Below are positions 51,762 to 60,947 of a DNA stretch of 64,000 nt, in pieces. Location of the stretch: the NCBI GenBank assembly GCA_965250195.1, contig OZ252295.1, positions 310,001 through 374,000 of the forward strand. Direction: 5' to 3'. A program made the translations under genes and the position numbers. How positions within the stretch are numbered: position 1 is the stretch's first letter; each line of letters starts with the position of its first letter. This DNA is from CAUZIR01 sp965250195. Its GTDB lineage: Bacteria; Chloroflexota; Dehalococcoidia; Lucifugimonadales; UBA2962. The notes under the pieces were generated by a model. That model was given only the letters and a program-made list of their open reading frames with translations, searched no databases and was not told the origin of the DNA.

Positions 51762-52208
51762 CTAGGACGGGGGCTGTGCGGAGGCCTCGCCGCGGGCCGT
51801 CCTGCGTCGCCTGCGGTTGCCGATGTTGACCCGGGCGCGCGAGCGGCGCATCGCCTTAAGGGCTCGCTCCAGGTCCATAGCCGAATCGGCGGCGGCGACT
51901 CTTTCTTCGGCTCGTTTGAGCGCTGCTTCGGCACGCTCAATGTCGATGTCGTCCGCCTGCTCGGCGGTGTCCGCAAGGACCGTGACGTGGTTGCCGATGA
52001 CTTCCAAAAAGCCGCCCGAGACGACTATCGCCGTCTGCTCTCCGTCTTTCGACACACGTAACTCGCCCGGCGCGAGGCTGGTTAGCAGCGGCGCATGGCT
52101 GGGCAGAATGCCCAGTTCACCGGCGGTTCCGGGCGCGACGACGCTCTGCACCTCATCGGAGTACATGAGGCGCTCGGCGGTGACGATATCGAGCTGAAGG
52201 TTGGCCAC
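51762..52208 (-). CDS. atpC: ATP synthase F1 epsilon subunit
   Basis: Regulatory central-stalk subunit, 148 residues. The N-terminal beta-sandwich includes LQLDIVTAERLMYSDEVQSV and GTAGELGILPSHAPLLTSL. The C-terminal helical hairpin (IDIERAEAALKRAEERVAAA) is present and ends in a basic RNRRRRR-like stretch and a short tail. Last gene of the atp operon. Confidence 0.97.
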   Translation of the reverse strand: MANLQLDIVTAERLMYSDEVQSVVAPGTAGELGILPSHAPLLTSLAPGELRVSKDGEQTAIVVSGGFLEVIGNHVTVLADTAEQADDIDIERAEAALKRAEERVAAADSAMDLERALKAMRRSRARVNIGNRRRRRTARGEASAQPPS

Positions 52209-52212
52209 GCGA

Positions 52213-53613
52213 CTACTTCGCCTCTACCTTCATTTTCTCTGCCTTCTCGACTGCCTCGTCGATGGTTCCGACCATGTACAGCGACTGCTCGGGCAGGTCG
52301 TCGTGTTTGCCTTCGAGAATTTCCTTGAAGCCGCGCACCGTTTCACGGACGGGAACGTAGCGACCCTCCTGGCCGGTGAAGGCCTCGGCCACGAACATAG
52401 GCTGTGAGAGATACCGCTGAATCTTGCGGGCCCGGGCGACGGTCTGGCGATCCTCTTCGGACAGCTCCTCAATGCCCAGAATGGCGATGATGTCCTGCAG
52501 GTCGCGGTAGCGCTGTAGCACCTGCTGCACGCCCCTGGCCACCTCGTAGTGCTCCTGCCCGACGACGGCGGGCTCCATGATGCGGGAGTTCGAGGTCAGC
52601 GGGTCGACCGCCGGATACAGGCCCTGTTCGGCGATGGAACGCTCGAGCGCGACGACGGCGTCGAGGTGGCCGAAGGTGGTGACGATTCCGGGGTCGGTGT
52701 AGTCATCGGCGGGCACGTAGATGGCCTGGAACGAGGTGATCGACCCATCTTTCGAAGAAGTGATGCGCTCTTCCAGGTCGCCCATTTCTGTACCGAGAGT
52801 CGGCTGATAACCGACGGCGGAGGGCATCCGGCCCAGCAGCGCCGAGACCTCCATGCCCGCCAAAATGTACCGGTAGATGTTGTCGACGAACAAGAGCACG
52901 TCCTGGTTGCGCTCTTCTTTGAAGTACTCGGCCATGGTCAGCCCGGTCAGCGCCACTCGCGCCCTGATACCGGGAGGCTCGTTCATCTGGCCGAACACCA
53001 ATACCGTGCTCTTGAGCACGCCCGACTCTTGCATTTCACGCCACAAGTCGTTGCCCTCGCGGGAGCGCTCCCCCACCCCGGCGAATACTGATACTCCCTG
53101 GTGCTCGGTGCCGATGTTGCGGATGAGCTCCTGAATGATGACGGTCTTGCCCACTCCGGCGCCGCCGTAGAGGCCGATCTTGCCGCCCTTGGTGAACGGG
53201 GTGATGAGGTCCATGACCTTGACCCCGGTCTCCAGTACCTCAATTTGAGTGGACTGCTCATCGAACGCGGGCGGCGGGCGGTGTATGGGCCAGTTATCGC
53301 CGCCGTCGACGCTTTCCAGGCCGTCCAGCGGATCACCCAGCGCGTTGAACAGGCGGCCCAGCGTGGCCTCGCCCACCGGCACGGCGATCGGCTGGCCGGT
53401 GTCGGCGACGTCGGCGCCGCGTTTGAGGCCCTCGGTCGGACCCAGTGCCAGGCAGCGCACCCAGTTGTTGCCCACGTGCTGCTCCACCTCGAGCACGAGT
53501 CGCTGGCCTGCCAGCGTCGTCTCCAGCGCGTTGTATATGGTCGGCATGTCGTCGTGCGGGAACTCTACGTCCACGACCGTGCCGATCACCTGGGTCACCT
53601 TACCGTTGGCCAT
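52213..53613 (-). CDS. atpD: ATP synthase F1 beta subunit
   Basis: Catalytic subunit, 466 residues. P-loop GLYGGAGVGKTVIIQELI lies near 148-165, GERSREGNDLWREM near 180 and the DELSEED-like catch region IEELSEEDRQTVARARKIQR near 395. The sequence is canonical throughout. Four bases before atpC. Confidence 0.98.
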   Translation of the reverse strand: MANGKVTQVIGTVVDVEFPHDDMPTIYNALETTLAGQRLVLEVEQHVGNNWVRCLALGPTEGLKRGADVADTGQPIAVPVGEATLGRLFNALGDPLDGLESVDGGDNWPIHRPPPAFDEQSTQIEVLETGVKVMDLITPFTKGGKIGLYGGAGVGKTVIIQELIRNIGTEHQGVSVFAGVGERSREGNDLWREMQESGVLKSTVLVFGQMNEPPGIRARVALTGLTMAEYFKEERNQDVLLFVDNIYRYILAGMEVSALLGRMPSAVGYQPTLGTEMGDLEERITSSKDGSITSFQAIYVPADDYTDPGIVTTFGHLDAVVALERSIAEQGLYPAVDPLTSNSRIMEPAVVGQEHYEVARGVQQVLQRYRDLQDIIAILGIEELSEEDRQTVARARKIQRYLSQPMFVAEAFTGQEGRYVPVRETVRGFKEILEGKHDDLPEQSLYMVGTIDEAVEKAEKMKVEAK

Positions 53614-53683
53614 TGCTTTCTCCTGAACCGGACCCGTCTTCTTGGGCAGGCCGGTCTAATCTTGTCTCTTTACGGGCGGGGCC

Positions 53684-54541
53684 CTACGCCCCGACCGCCG
53701 CCGCGCCGCCCACGATGTCGAGCAGTTCGGAGGTTATTGATTCCTGCCTGAGCTTGTTCATTTCCAGGGTCAGGTCGGCTTGCATTTCAATTGCGTTATC
53801 GGTTGCAGCCCTCATCGCCACCATGCGCGCGCTCTGCTCGCTGGCGACCGACTCCAGCATCGCGTGGTAGATCTGCATCTCGACGTAGCGAGGGAGCAGG
53901 TCCGCGAGTACCTCGGCGGCGCTGGGCTCGAAAATGTACCCCACCGTGTCCCTCGACTCCAGCTTGGCCGGGACGACGGGCAATAACGGCAGAATCTCCG
54001 GGCGTTGCACAGTGGTGTTTATAAAGTGCGAGTAGACGAGATAAACCGCGTCCACCCGCTCGCTCGTGTAGTCGTCCATGACGACCTGGGCGATGGGTGT
54101 GCCGTCGGCCACCGTGGGCCGGTCGCCCAGGTCGGTGAACGAGGCCCTCAGGTTGCCGGTGCGAGCGAAGAAGTCTCGACCTTTTTTGCCCACAGCCACG
54201 ACGTCCGACTCCAGGCCCAGGTCAATGAGGTGCTGCGCGGCGGACCTGCTAACGGCGGTGTTCATGCCGCCAGTGAGCCCCCGGTCGGGCGTCATGACGA
54301 TTAGCTGGACTCGCTTCGCCTCTCGACGAACGAGCAGCGGCCGGGTCTCGTCGATGTCTTGGGGCTGTGCGGCGAGGTCCGATAGCAGCGCCAACATGCG
54401 CTCTGCGTACGGCCGGGTCTGCAATGCCATCTCCTGCGCTCGCCGCATCTTCGACGCAGCAATCATGGACATGGCCTTGGTTATCTTGGCCGTATTGTCG
54501 ACGCTGGAAATGCGCCGCTTTAATTGGCGTACAGATGCCAT
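53684..54541 (-). CDS. atpG: ATP synthase F1 gamma subunit
   Basis: Rotating central shaft, 285 residues. The N-terminal coiled coil MASVRQLKRRISSVDNTAKI and the C-terminal one, including MVAMRAATDNAIEMQADLTL and NKLRQESITSELLDIVGGA, are both typical. DRGLTGGMNTAVSR near 85 is the conserved central motif. Confidence 0.97.
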   Translation of the reverse strand: MASVRQLKRRISSVDNTAKITKAMSMIAASKMRRAQEMALQTRPYAERMLALLSDLAAQPQDIDETRPLLVRREAKRVQLIVMTPDRGLTGGMNTAVSRSAAQHLIDLGLESDVVAVGKKGRDFFARTGNLRASFTDLGDRPTVADGTPIAQVVMDDYTSERVDAVYLVYSHFINTTVQRPEILPLLPVVPAKLESRDTVGYIFEPSAAEVLADLLPRYVEMQIYHAMLESVASEQSARMVAMRAATDNAIEMQADLTLEMNKLRQESITSELLDIVGGAAAVGA

Positions 54542-54580
54542 CGGTTAGTTCGCCTTAGCTCCTCTAATTAGCCACTGTTG

Positions 54581-56095
54581 TTAACTGAGCGGGACTGTCT
54601 TTTTGAACTCGTCCAGGGCCTTGTTGAGCCTTTCTTTCAGCTCATCACCTAGCTCCAGGGTTTCGTTGATATCCGCCACGACCTTGGGATGGCTGGAAGT
54701 GAGGTAGCTCTGCAGGGCCGCCTCTGCCTCGCCGATCTTGTCGATGGCCACGTCGTCGAGGTAGCCGTTGGAAAGCGCGTACATGACCGCCACCTGGTCG
54801 CCCAGCGACAGGGGCCTGTTCTGACCTTGCTTGAGAATCTCGACGGCTCTCTGGCCTCGCTCCAATTGCGCCTTGGTGGCCGCGTCGAGGTCCTCCGTGC
54901 CGAACTGGGCGAATGTGGCCAGCTCCCGGTACTGCGCCAGCTCCAGGCGCAGGCCACCGGCCACGGACCGCATCGCCTTGGTCTGAGCCGCTCCGCCAAC
55001 ACGCGACACGGAAAGTCCGGCGTTGACCGCCGGGCGAATGCCAGCGTTGAACAGCTCCGGCTCCAGATAGATCTGGCCGTCCGTGATGGAAATGACGTTG
55101 GTGGGCACGTAGGCCGACACGTCTCCGGCCAGGGTCTCAATGACCGGCAGCGCGGTCAGCGAGCCGCCGCCGTGCGCCTCGTCGAGCTTCGCCGCTCTCT
55201 CCAGCAGCCGGCTGTGCAGGTAGAACACGTCGCCCGGATATGCCTCGCGACCGGGAGGGCGGCGCAGCAGCAGTGACATCTGGCGGTAGGCCCAGGCGTG
55301 CTTGGACAGGTCGTCGTAGACGATCAGGGCCTCTTTGCCCTGCTGCATGAAGTATTCCGCCATCGCACAGCCAGCGTATGGCGCAAGGTACTGCATAGCT
55401 GCGGGGTCGGCGGCGTTGGCCGCGACGATGATGGTGTGCTCCATCGCCCCGTTCTCTTCCAGCATGCCCAGGGTCTGGGCCACCTTGCCCGCCTTTTGGC
55501 CGATGGCCACATAGACGCAGACGAGGTCGCCGCCCTTCTGGTTGATGATGGTGTCGATGGCGATCATCGACTTACCCGTCGAGCGGTCGCCGATGATCAG
55601 CTCGCGCTGACCGCGGCCAATGGGGATCATCCCGTCGATTGCCTTGATCCCGGTCTGCACCGGGCTATTAACCGACTTGCGGGAGGCCACGTCCGGCGCG
55701 ACTATCTCCGCCGGCATCGTCTCAGTGGTACCCGTGGCACCCTTGCCGTCGATGGGCTGACCCAGCGCGTCGACCACCCGGCCGATCAACTGCTCGCCCA
55801 CCGCCACCTCGACAATGCGGTCGGTGCTGCGGACCTCGCTGCCCTCTTTGACAGTGCGGGGGTCGCCGAGGATGACAGCGCCCACGCCGTCCTCTTCCAG
55901 GTTCAGGGCCAGTCCGGTGACGCCGCCCTCGAACTCGAGGAGCTCTGAGTAACTGACTTCAGATAGCCCGTGGATGCGGGCCACGCCGTCGCCGACCTCG
56001 ACCACGGTACCGACGTCGACCATCGTCAGGTCGCTACCGAAGTCCTCGATCTGGCGCCTGATGACCGAGGCGATGTCCTGTCCTTTACCTGCCAT
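54581..56095 (-). CDS. atpA: ATP synthase F1 alpha subunit
   Basis: Non-catalytic nucleotide-binding subunit, 504 residues. P-loop GDRSTGKSMIAIDTIINQKG near 170 (Ser replaces the usual Thr after Lys), VEVGDGVARIHGLSEVSYSE near 28, and the alpha signature PAVNAGLSVSRVGGAAQTKA near 362. Canonical length. Confidence 0.98.
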   Translation of the reverse strand: MAGKGQDIASVIRRQIEDFGSDLTMVDVGTVVEVGDGVARIHGLSEVSYSELLEFEGGVTGLALNLEEDGVGAVILGDPRTVKEGSEVRSTDRIVEVAVGEQLIGRVVDALGQPIDGKGATGTTETMPAEIVAPDVASRKSVNSPVQTGIKAIDGMIPIGRGQRELIIGDRSTGKSMIAIDTIINQKGGDLVCVYVAIGQKAGKVAQTLGMLEENGAMEHTIIVAANAADPAAMQYLAPYAGCAMAEYFMQQGKEALIVYDDLSKHAWAYRQMSLLLRRPPGREAYPGDVFYLHSRLLERAAKLDEAHGGGSLTALPVIETLAGDVSAYVPTNVISITDGQIYLEPELFNAGIRPAVNAGLSVSRVGGAAQTKAMRSVAGGLRLELAQYRELATFAQFGTEDLDAATKAQLERGQRAVEILKQGQNRPLSLGDQVAVMYALSNGYLDDVAIDKIGEAEAALQSYLTSSHPKVVADINETLELGDELKERLNKALDEFKKTVPLS

Positions 56096-56113
56096 GTGTT
56101 TCTCCGTATTCCC

Positions 56114-56647
56114 CTACTGGGAAATCTCTCTTTTCATTGTTTGCAGCTTGGTGCGGAGGCTGCCGTCGATCACCCGGTCGCCCACCCTGGCGACCATGCC
56201 GCCGAGCACAGCGGGGTCGACTCGTGTCTCCACCTTTACGTCGGCTCCGACCACCTCACTCAGTGTTTTTGTCAGCTGTGCGGTCTGATCGGCCGAGAGC
56301 TTCACGGCAGTGGTCACGTCGGCCCGCACGACGCCCTGACTGGCGTCGAGCATGGCCTCGAAATGGTCGACGATCTCAGGCACCACAGCCACCGCGCTCC
56401 GGCTTGCAAGCAGGCCAACGAGGTTCCGGGGCAGGGGGCCGACCCCGTCACCCAGGACCTCGTCGAGCACCTTGAGCTTGGTTTCCACCGGCACCTGGGG
56501 GGAGTCCAGCAGCGTTGCCAACTCCTGGTTGCCAAGCGCCTGCGCGATGGTCGTCAGGTCGTCGCGCCACTCGGGCAGCTGGTCCGCCTCCTGTGCTATT
56601 TGGAAGGCGGCCTGCGCGAATCTCCTGGCGGACTGTTGCCCTGCCAT
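56114..56647 (-). CDS. atpH: ATP synthase F1 delta subunit
   Basis: Peripheral-stalk cap, 177 residues (MAGQQSARRFAQAAFQIAQE; C-terminal VETRVDPAVLGGMVARVGDR and SLRTKLQTMKREI). The GG(M/L)VxRVGDxVIDGS motif is the family hallmark. Between atpF and atpA as usual. Confidence 0.96.
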   Translation of the reverse strand: MAGQQSARRFAQAAFQIAQEADQLPEWRDDLTTIAQALGNQELATLLDSPQVPVETKLKVLDEVLGDGVGPLPRNLVGLLASRSAVAVVPEIVDHFEAMLDASQGVVRADVTTAVKLSADQTAQLTKTLSEVVGADVKVETRVDPAVLGGMVARVGDRVIDGSLRTKLQTMKREISQ

Positions 56648-56681
56648 TAGCTAAGCGACCTGATCACAGAAATGCTCGACA

Positions 56682-57185
56682 TCAGCCGCCCTTGTTCAGG
56701 GCGCTGCTGTCTTGGAGAACCTTGTCGATGAGGTCCTTGTGTGCCGGGCCGTCGAGAGATCGCTCGACGATCTTCTCGGCGGCGTCCACGGCCAGGGCCG
56801 CGAACTCTTTTCGGATTCCCTCGATTGCGGCGTCCCGCTCTCGCTGGATGTCCGCCTCGGCCCGCTCACGCTCGGCCTTGATCTCGGCCCGCGCCTTGGT
56901 CAACTCCTCGTCGCGGAAGCGGTCTGCCACCTCCCTGGCCTGGGCGATCATCTCCTGACCCTCGGCCCGCGCCGTAGCCATCTGGTCTTCCATCTCACCC
57001 CGAGCAGCAGCCGCCTCTTCGCGCGCCTTATCGGCGGCCTCAAGGCCCTCCTGAATGCGACTTGAGCGCTCCTTCATGGCCTTGGAGATGGGCTTGTAAA
57101 GGAGGAGCCACAGGACGATGAACAGGATGAGAAAACTGACGACCTGGGTTACCAGGCCGGAGAGATTTACTCCTAGTGCGTTCAT
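56682..57185 (-). CDS. atpF: ATP synthase F0 b subunit
   Basis: Peripheral-stalk membrane subunit, 167 residues. One N-terminal transmembrane helix (VVSFLILFIVLWLLLYKPIS) is followed by a long charged coiled coil rich in Ala, Glu and Arg. Single copy, so the stalk is a b2 homodimer. Confidence 0.96.
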   Translation of the reverse strand: MNALGVNLSGLVTQVVSFLILFIVLWLLLYKPISKAMKERSSRIQEGLEAADKAREEAAAARGEMEDQMATARAEGQEMIAQAREVADRFRDEELTKARAEIKAERERAEADIQRERDAAIEGIRKEFAALAVDAAEKIVERSLDGPAHKDLIDKVLQDSSALNKGG

Positions 57186-57243
57186 AGTTCCTCTTTATTT
57201 CTCGTTCGTTATCGGCGGGCCCGGCGGGATGCCGGGCCGAGCG

Positions 57244-57471
57244 TTAAACGAACTTGATGATGATGGCCACGACCAGGGCGTAGATCGCGATCGCCTCTGC
57301 GAACGCAATTGCCAGGATCATGTTCTGCTGAATCAGACCCACCGCCTCCGGGTTGCGGCCTATCGACTCCATAGCCTTGGCGGCCAGTACGCCGACTCCG
57401 ATGCCGGGGCCTATCGCCCCGAGACCGATCGCCAGCCCGGCGCCCACTCCATTCAAATCACCTTCTAACAT
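57244..57471 (-). CDS. atpE: ATP synthase F0 c subunit
   Basis: Proteolipid of the rotor ring, 75 residues, two helices. The ion-binding Glu is in ILAIAFAEAIAIYALV. The first helix reads GAIGPGIGVGVLAAKAMESI; V replaces the Gln, and A follows the Glu where Na+ enzymes have S/T, so the ring is predicted to carry protons. The RNPEA loop is present. Confidence 0.97.
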   Translation of the reverse strand: MLEGDLNGVGAGLAIGLGAIGPGIGVGVLAAKAMESIGRNPEAVGLIQQNMILAIAFAEAIAIYALVVAIIIKFV

Positions 57472-57545
57472 CGCGCTTTACCTCCGCTTGATTTTCGCCC
57501 CGCCGATCTCTCTTTGTGTCGGCATGGCTTACCTGCAATTGTTAC

Positions 57546-58610
57546 CTAGTGCGAATCGTGCGCAGCCCCCGCCACCGCGGCGAAGACCAGCGTGAGCATG
57601 GAGAAAATAAACGCCTGAATCAGGCCTACGAACAGCTCCAGCCCGAGGAACGGCAATACCCCAATAAGTGGAATGAGGAACGCCATAGCCACCAGTAAGA
57701 CCTCACCGGCAAATATGTTGCCAAAGAGCCTGAAGGTGAAGCTGATTATCCGCGCGATCTCGCTGACGAATTCCAGGATGCCCACGAAAAACCAGATGGG
57801 CCCCTGCTTTATGTTCAGGTACTTACCGGCGTGGGCGAAGAACCCCAGGGTTCGGAACGCCCAGAAGTGGACCAGGAACATGGTCACCAGCGCGATGGCC
57901 AGCGTGGTGTTCACGTCCGTATTGGCACCCCGCAAGAAAGGCACCAGTACACCCGCCTGCTTGCCGTCCTCTACCCCGTGCTCCTCGAACTCCTCGGCGG
58001 TGATGGCCTCGCTGACCGAGCCGAAGCCGAGGATGCCCAGATCGCCATCCCCGTCAAAGACGTTGAGCGCAATGCTCTTCAGGTTGGGCTCTTCGTGCTC
58101 TTCCTCGGCCTCGTGGATCTCGTGCTCAATGAGCACTTCGGCGGGCTCGATCCAGCCGATGGTACCGAAGCCGGGGAGGATTCCCATCCAGTTCGAGACG
58201 AGAATGAAAATGAAGATGGTGAACGCGAGAGGCACATAAGTGAGGCCTCTCTTACCGGCGAGGCCCTCACCGATGTTCTGAAAGTACTCGATCATCACCT
58301 CGAACATGTTCTGCAGGCCAGTGGGGACCATCGTCACCTGCCTCGATGCGAAGAAGCCCAGGACGATGACCAGCACTATCGCCCCCCACGTCGTCACCAT
58401 GGTGTTGGTGATGTGGAAGTCGCCGACGTTTGGCCCCGACGTGATGTTCTCGGCCGGGATCTGGAGGTGGGCGATGGGAGCGCCCAGGAAGCCGCCGCCA
58501 AATTCGTTACCGAGCGCGCCGCCGGCCAGCCCGATGATGAACAGCGCACCAAAGGCCAGCAAGATGATCAGAACCTTCGGTTTGCGCAGCAGCTTTTCGT
58601 CTCCTCGCAC
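57546..58610 (-). CDS. atpB: ATP synthase F0 a subunit
   Basis: Proton-channel subunit, 354 residues, longer than the usual about 230-270. The essential Arg is in FTFRLFGNIFAGEVLLVAMA. An acidic, His/Glu-rich insert (near 165-225, with IEHEIHEAEEEHEEPNLKS) separates helices in the middle of the protein and accounts for the extra length. The C-terminal helices and LGLELFVGLIQAFIFSML are standard. Confidence 0.96.
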   Translation of the reverse strand: MRGDEKLLRKPKVLIILLAFGALFIIGLAGGALGNEFGGGFLGAPIAHLQIPAENITSGPNVGDFHITNTMVTTWGAIVLVIVLGFFASRQVTMVPTGLQNMFEVMIEYFQNIGEGLAGKRGLTYVPLAFTIFIFILVSNWMGILPGFGTIGWIEPAEVLIEHEIHEAEEEHEEPNLKSIALNVFDGDGDLGILGFGSVSEAITAEEFEEHGVEDGKQAGVLVPFLRGANTDVNTTLAIALVTMFLVHFWAFRTLGFFAHAGKYLNIKQGPIWFFVGILEFVSEIARIISFTFRLFGNIFAGEVLLVAMAFLIPLIGVLPFLGLELFVGLIQAFIFSMLTLVFAAVAGAAHDSH

Positions 58611-58637
58611 GCCCCCTAATCAGCCAGGGGCCAACGG

Positions 58638-58898
58638 TCACTTATCAGCAGGCGGGCTACTGAGCACCGCCATAAGCATTCGATACATTCCGGCCACCGC
58701 GATCGCCAGACCCACCAGAACCCCCACCAGTGTAAGGATCGGCCCGGTGCCCAGCCAGCCATCGAGAGCCAGCCCTCCAATAGCCCCGCCCGCAATGGTC
58801 AGAGCGACGAACCAGCCGACCCCGACCAACCTTGCGATCAGAGCCCTTTTTGTCCTCCGGACAGCGGGTTCAGTCAAGTTGCTCGCGCCCCTGTTCAC
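58638..58898 (-). CDS. AtpZ/AtpI-like F0 assembly protein
   Basis: An 86-residue protein with two transmembrane helices (VGVGWFVALTIAGGAIGGLA and ILTLVGVLVGLAIAVAGMYR). Its position at the head of the atp operon and its size match AtpZ (AtpQ), thought to assist c-ring assembly or Mg2+/Ca2+ supply. Starts with GTG. 27 bases before atpB. Confidence 0.85.
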   Translation of the reverse strand: MNRGASNLTEPAVRRTKRALIARLVGVGWFVALTIAGGAIGGLALDGWLGTGPILTLVGVLVGLAIAVAGMYRMLMAVLSSPPADK

Positions 58899-58934
58899 CG
58901 GCGTTCACGGGTCTTCGCGACGGCGATTGAAAAG

Positions 58935-58962
58935 CTTATCACAAAGGCGATTTTGGGGTCAA
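58935..58962 (-). promoter_or_regulatory. Probable promoter of the atp operon
   Basis: On the minus strand TTGACC (58962-58957), 16 bases, GATAAG (58940-58935), about 40 bp before the AtpZ-like start. Boxes match five and four positions. Confidence 0.55.
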
Positions 58963-59030
58963 CAATGCGGTCCACGGGGTAACCGAACGGCCCGCTTTCG
59001 AAGATTTTCCCTTGGTCCGCAAAAGGTACA

Positions 59031-59055
59031 AAAAAAGCCCCGGCTTGGGGGGCTG
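59031..59055 (-). terminator. Rho-independent terminator after the bifunctional nuclease gene
   Basis: On the minus strand AGCCCC-CCAAGCC-GGGGCT followed by TTTTTT. It isolates the upstream gene from the atp operon. Confidence 0.9.
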
Positions 59056-59113
59056 AGGCTCATGCCTGACGGGAGCGGTCGAGGCCGTTGTCCGGCGACC
59101 GCGTGGGTGCCTG

Positions 59114-59740
59114 TTACTCGGTCTTTCCTTCATCGCCGGGCCCCGAATCGCCAGATTGGGGATCGCCTGATTGGGGGCCGCCAGGGGCCGGGTCGCCGGG
59201 TTGGGGGTCGCCAGGGCCGAGGTCATCCAGGTCGAGTGTGGAAACGAAGTCGCTGAAGGCCGACAGGCTCTTAAGCTCCTCTTCCCGGAGCGGCTTGGGG
59301 GCGCCTTCGCCCTCGGGCACGATGGGTTTCCCCGTTTCGGCGTCCATCTGAACGCTGGCCTTGTCCAGCACGGCATCCTCGACGAAGATCGGCGCCCCCG
59401 ACCGGACCGCCAGGGCGAGGGCGTCGCTGGGCCGACAATCGACCTCGACGCTTCCCCCGTTAACGCCGAGTACGATCTTGGCGAAGAACGTGTCATTGCT
59501 CAGGTCTGAGACCACTATGGAGTTGACCTCGGCGCCCAGCGTGTCAATGACGTTACCGAGCAGGTCGTGTGTGAGCGGGCGGGACACGGCGACATCTTGC
59601 AGCTTGACGGCGATGGCGTCGGCCTCGTTTGGCCCGATCCAGATGGGGAGGTACCGGTCCGTATCTTTTACGCGCAGAATTACCACCCGCTGATAGTTCA
59701 TCAGGCTGACACGGATGCTGTCTATCAACATTTCCCGCAT
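59114..59740 (-). CDS. Bifunctional nuclease family protein (DUF151) with Gly-Asp-Pro tail
   Basis: A 208-residue protein. Residues 1-150 match the DUF151/BFN domain: VVILRVKDTDRYLPIWIGPN near 20-38, ISRPLTHDLL-like near 52, and CRPSDALALAVRSGAPIFVE near 100. Plant and archaeal members show RNase/DNase activity. The last 35 residues are a low-complexity tail of GDPQPGDP-type repeats, encoded by a DNA minisatellite at about 59140-59220. Transcribed from the promoter at 59824-59853. Confidence 0.9.
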   Translation of the reverse strand: MREMLIDSIRVSLMNYQRVVILRVKDTDRYLPIWIGPNEADAIAVKLQDVAVSRPLTHDLLGNVIDTLGAEVNSIVVSDLSNDTFFAKIVLGVNGGSVEVDCRPSDALALAVRSGAPIFVEDAVLDKASVQMDAETGKPIVPEGEGAPKPLREEELKSLSAFSDFVSTLDLDDLGPGDPQPGDPAPGGPQSGDPQSGDSGPGDEGKTE

Positions 59741-59823
59741 CTGTGAAATCTCTTCCTATACGGTCCGGCTATGGGGTCCGACTACAGACTTTTGGAAACC
59801 TCGCACCGAGGTTGATTAACCCA

Positions 59824-59853
59824 ATTCTACGGGCCGCCCCACGGGGGGGTCAA
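59824..59853 (-). promoter_or_regulatory. Promoter of the DUF151 gene
   Basis: On the minus strand TTGACC, 18 bases, TAGAAT, about 85 bp before the start codon. The -35 lies at the very end of the DUF951 gene. Confidence 0.65.
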
Positions 59854-60065
59854 CGACGCCGGCACGGGCCCGACGCCTCCGTACAGACCTCTTTGATCCG
59901 GCGGGTTAGCTCCGAGCGTGTGAGAGTTACCCGCCTTTTGCAGCCGTCGCAGACCAGGCCCACGTCGGCCCCGAGCCGAACCACCGTCCAATCGTAGCCG
60001 CCGCACGGATGCGCCTTTTTCAGCCTCACCGTGTCGCCCATGTTCAGTTCTGTCACTCCCGTCAC
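59850..60065 (-). CDS. DUF951 domain protein
   Basis: A 71-residue protein with the DUF951 pattern: MGDTVRLKKAHPCGGYDWTV, then RLGADVGLVCDGCKRRVTLT. Cys in HPCGG and CDGC can bind metal. The family is small and uncharacterised, common in Firmicutes and Chloroflexi, often near replication or cell-division genes. GTG at 60065 with GAGGG upstream is preferred; ATG at 60041 is the alternative. It lies 19 bases after pyrF. Confidence 0.85.
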   Translation of the reverse strand: MTGVTELNMGDTVRLKKAHPCGGYDWTVVRLGADVGLVCDGCKRRVTLTRSELTRRIKEVCTEASGPCRRR

Positions 60066-60084
60066 TGACCGAGTCCCTCGGGGG

Positions 60085-60918
60085 TCACCAACCGAGCCCC
60101 TCGGCAGTGACGACACGGTTGATGTCGTCCCGCAGTTCGCTCGCAGCGGCCCGTGCGGCCTCAGCGAAGTCGTTCGACGACGCGTAGAGCACACCGCGGG
60201 AGGAGTTCACCACTAGGCCTCGACCATCGGCTCCCATTCCAGCCTTCACCGTGGCCGCCAGACTGCCGCCCTGGGCACCGACCCCAGGTGCCAGAATGGA
60301 AGCGCCCGGTAAGAGGCGGCGCAAGACGGCCACGTCCTTAGGATAGGGAGCGCCCGCCACCAGGCCCACGGCGGCCTTCGAATCCCACTTGGCGACACCC
60401 TGTGCCAGCCGCTCGAAGAGACGCACGCTGCTGCCATCGCCGTGCTCCACGCGCACGTCCTGAAGCTCGGCGGCGCCGGGGTTGGACGAGCGGCACCACA
60501 CGTACACGCCCTTATCAGCGTAATCGAGGAACGGGGCCAGCGACTCACCGCCGCCCCAGGCGTTGACCGTCGTCGCGTCGAAGCCCCACACCTCGAACAT
60601 CGCCTTTGCGTAGGCGGCGGACGTGGAACCCACGTCGCCCCTTTTTCCGTCGCCGATCAGCACCGCCGAGGGGGCGGTCGCCCTGATGTGCTCTATGGTG
60701 TGTTCTAGAGCGGTCAACCCTGGCACACCCAGCGCCTCGTAAAACGCCAGGTTGGGCTTGTAGGCGCAGACCAGGTCCGCGGTGGCATCGACGATGGCCC
60801 GGTTGAAATCGGCCACGTCCGGTACCGGCATTTTTGCAGGATCGGGGTCCAGGCCCACGCACAGCAGAGAGCGAGAGGCCGTCATGGAGGCGAGCAGTTT
60901 TTGGGAGTAAGGGTGCAC
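60085..60918 (-). CDS. pyrF: Orotidine-5'-phosphate decarboxylase (type 2)
   Basis: Last step of UMP synthesis. The 277-residue protein has LLCVGLDPDPAKMP near 18-31, KPNLAFYEALG near 54 and the catalytic Lys/Asp cluster IGDGKRGDVGSTSAAYAKAM near 88-107. This is the long PyrF form typical of mycobacteria and Chloroflexi. Starts with GTG at 60918, and is divergent from the glycosylase gene with a 29-bp gap. Confidence 0.95.
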   Translation of the reverse strand: MHPYSQKLLASMTASRSLLCVGLDPDPAKMPVPDVADFNRAIVDATADLVCAYKPNLAFYEALGVPGLTALEHTIEHIRATAPSAVLIGDGKRGDVGSTSAAYAKAMFEVWGFDATTVNAWGGGESLAPFLDYADKGVYVWCRSSNPGAAELQDVRVEHGDGSSVRLFERLAQGVAKWDSKAAVGLVAGAPYPKDVAVLRRLLPGASILAPGVGAQGGSLAATVKAGMGADGRGLVVNSSRGVLYASSNDFAEAARAAASELRDDINRVVTAEGLGW

Positions 60919-60947
60919 GGGCGGAATTCTGGAATACTTTACACCGC

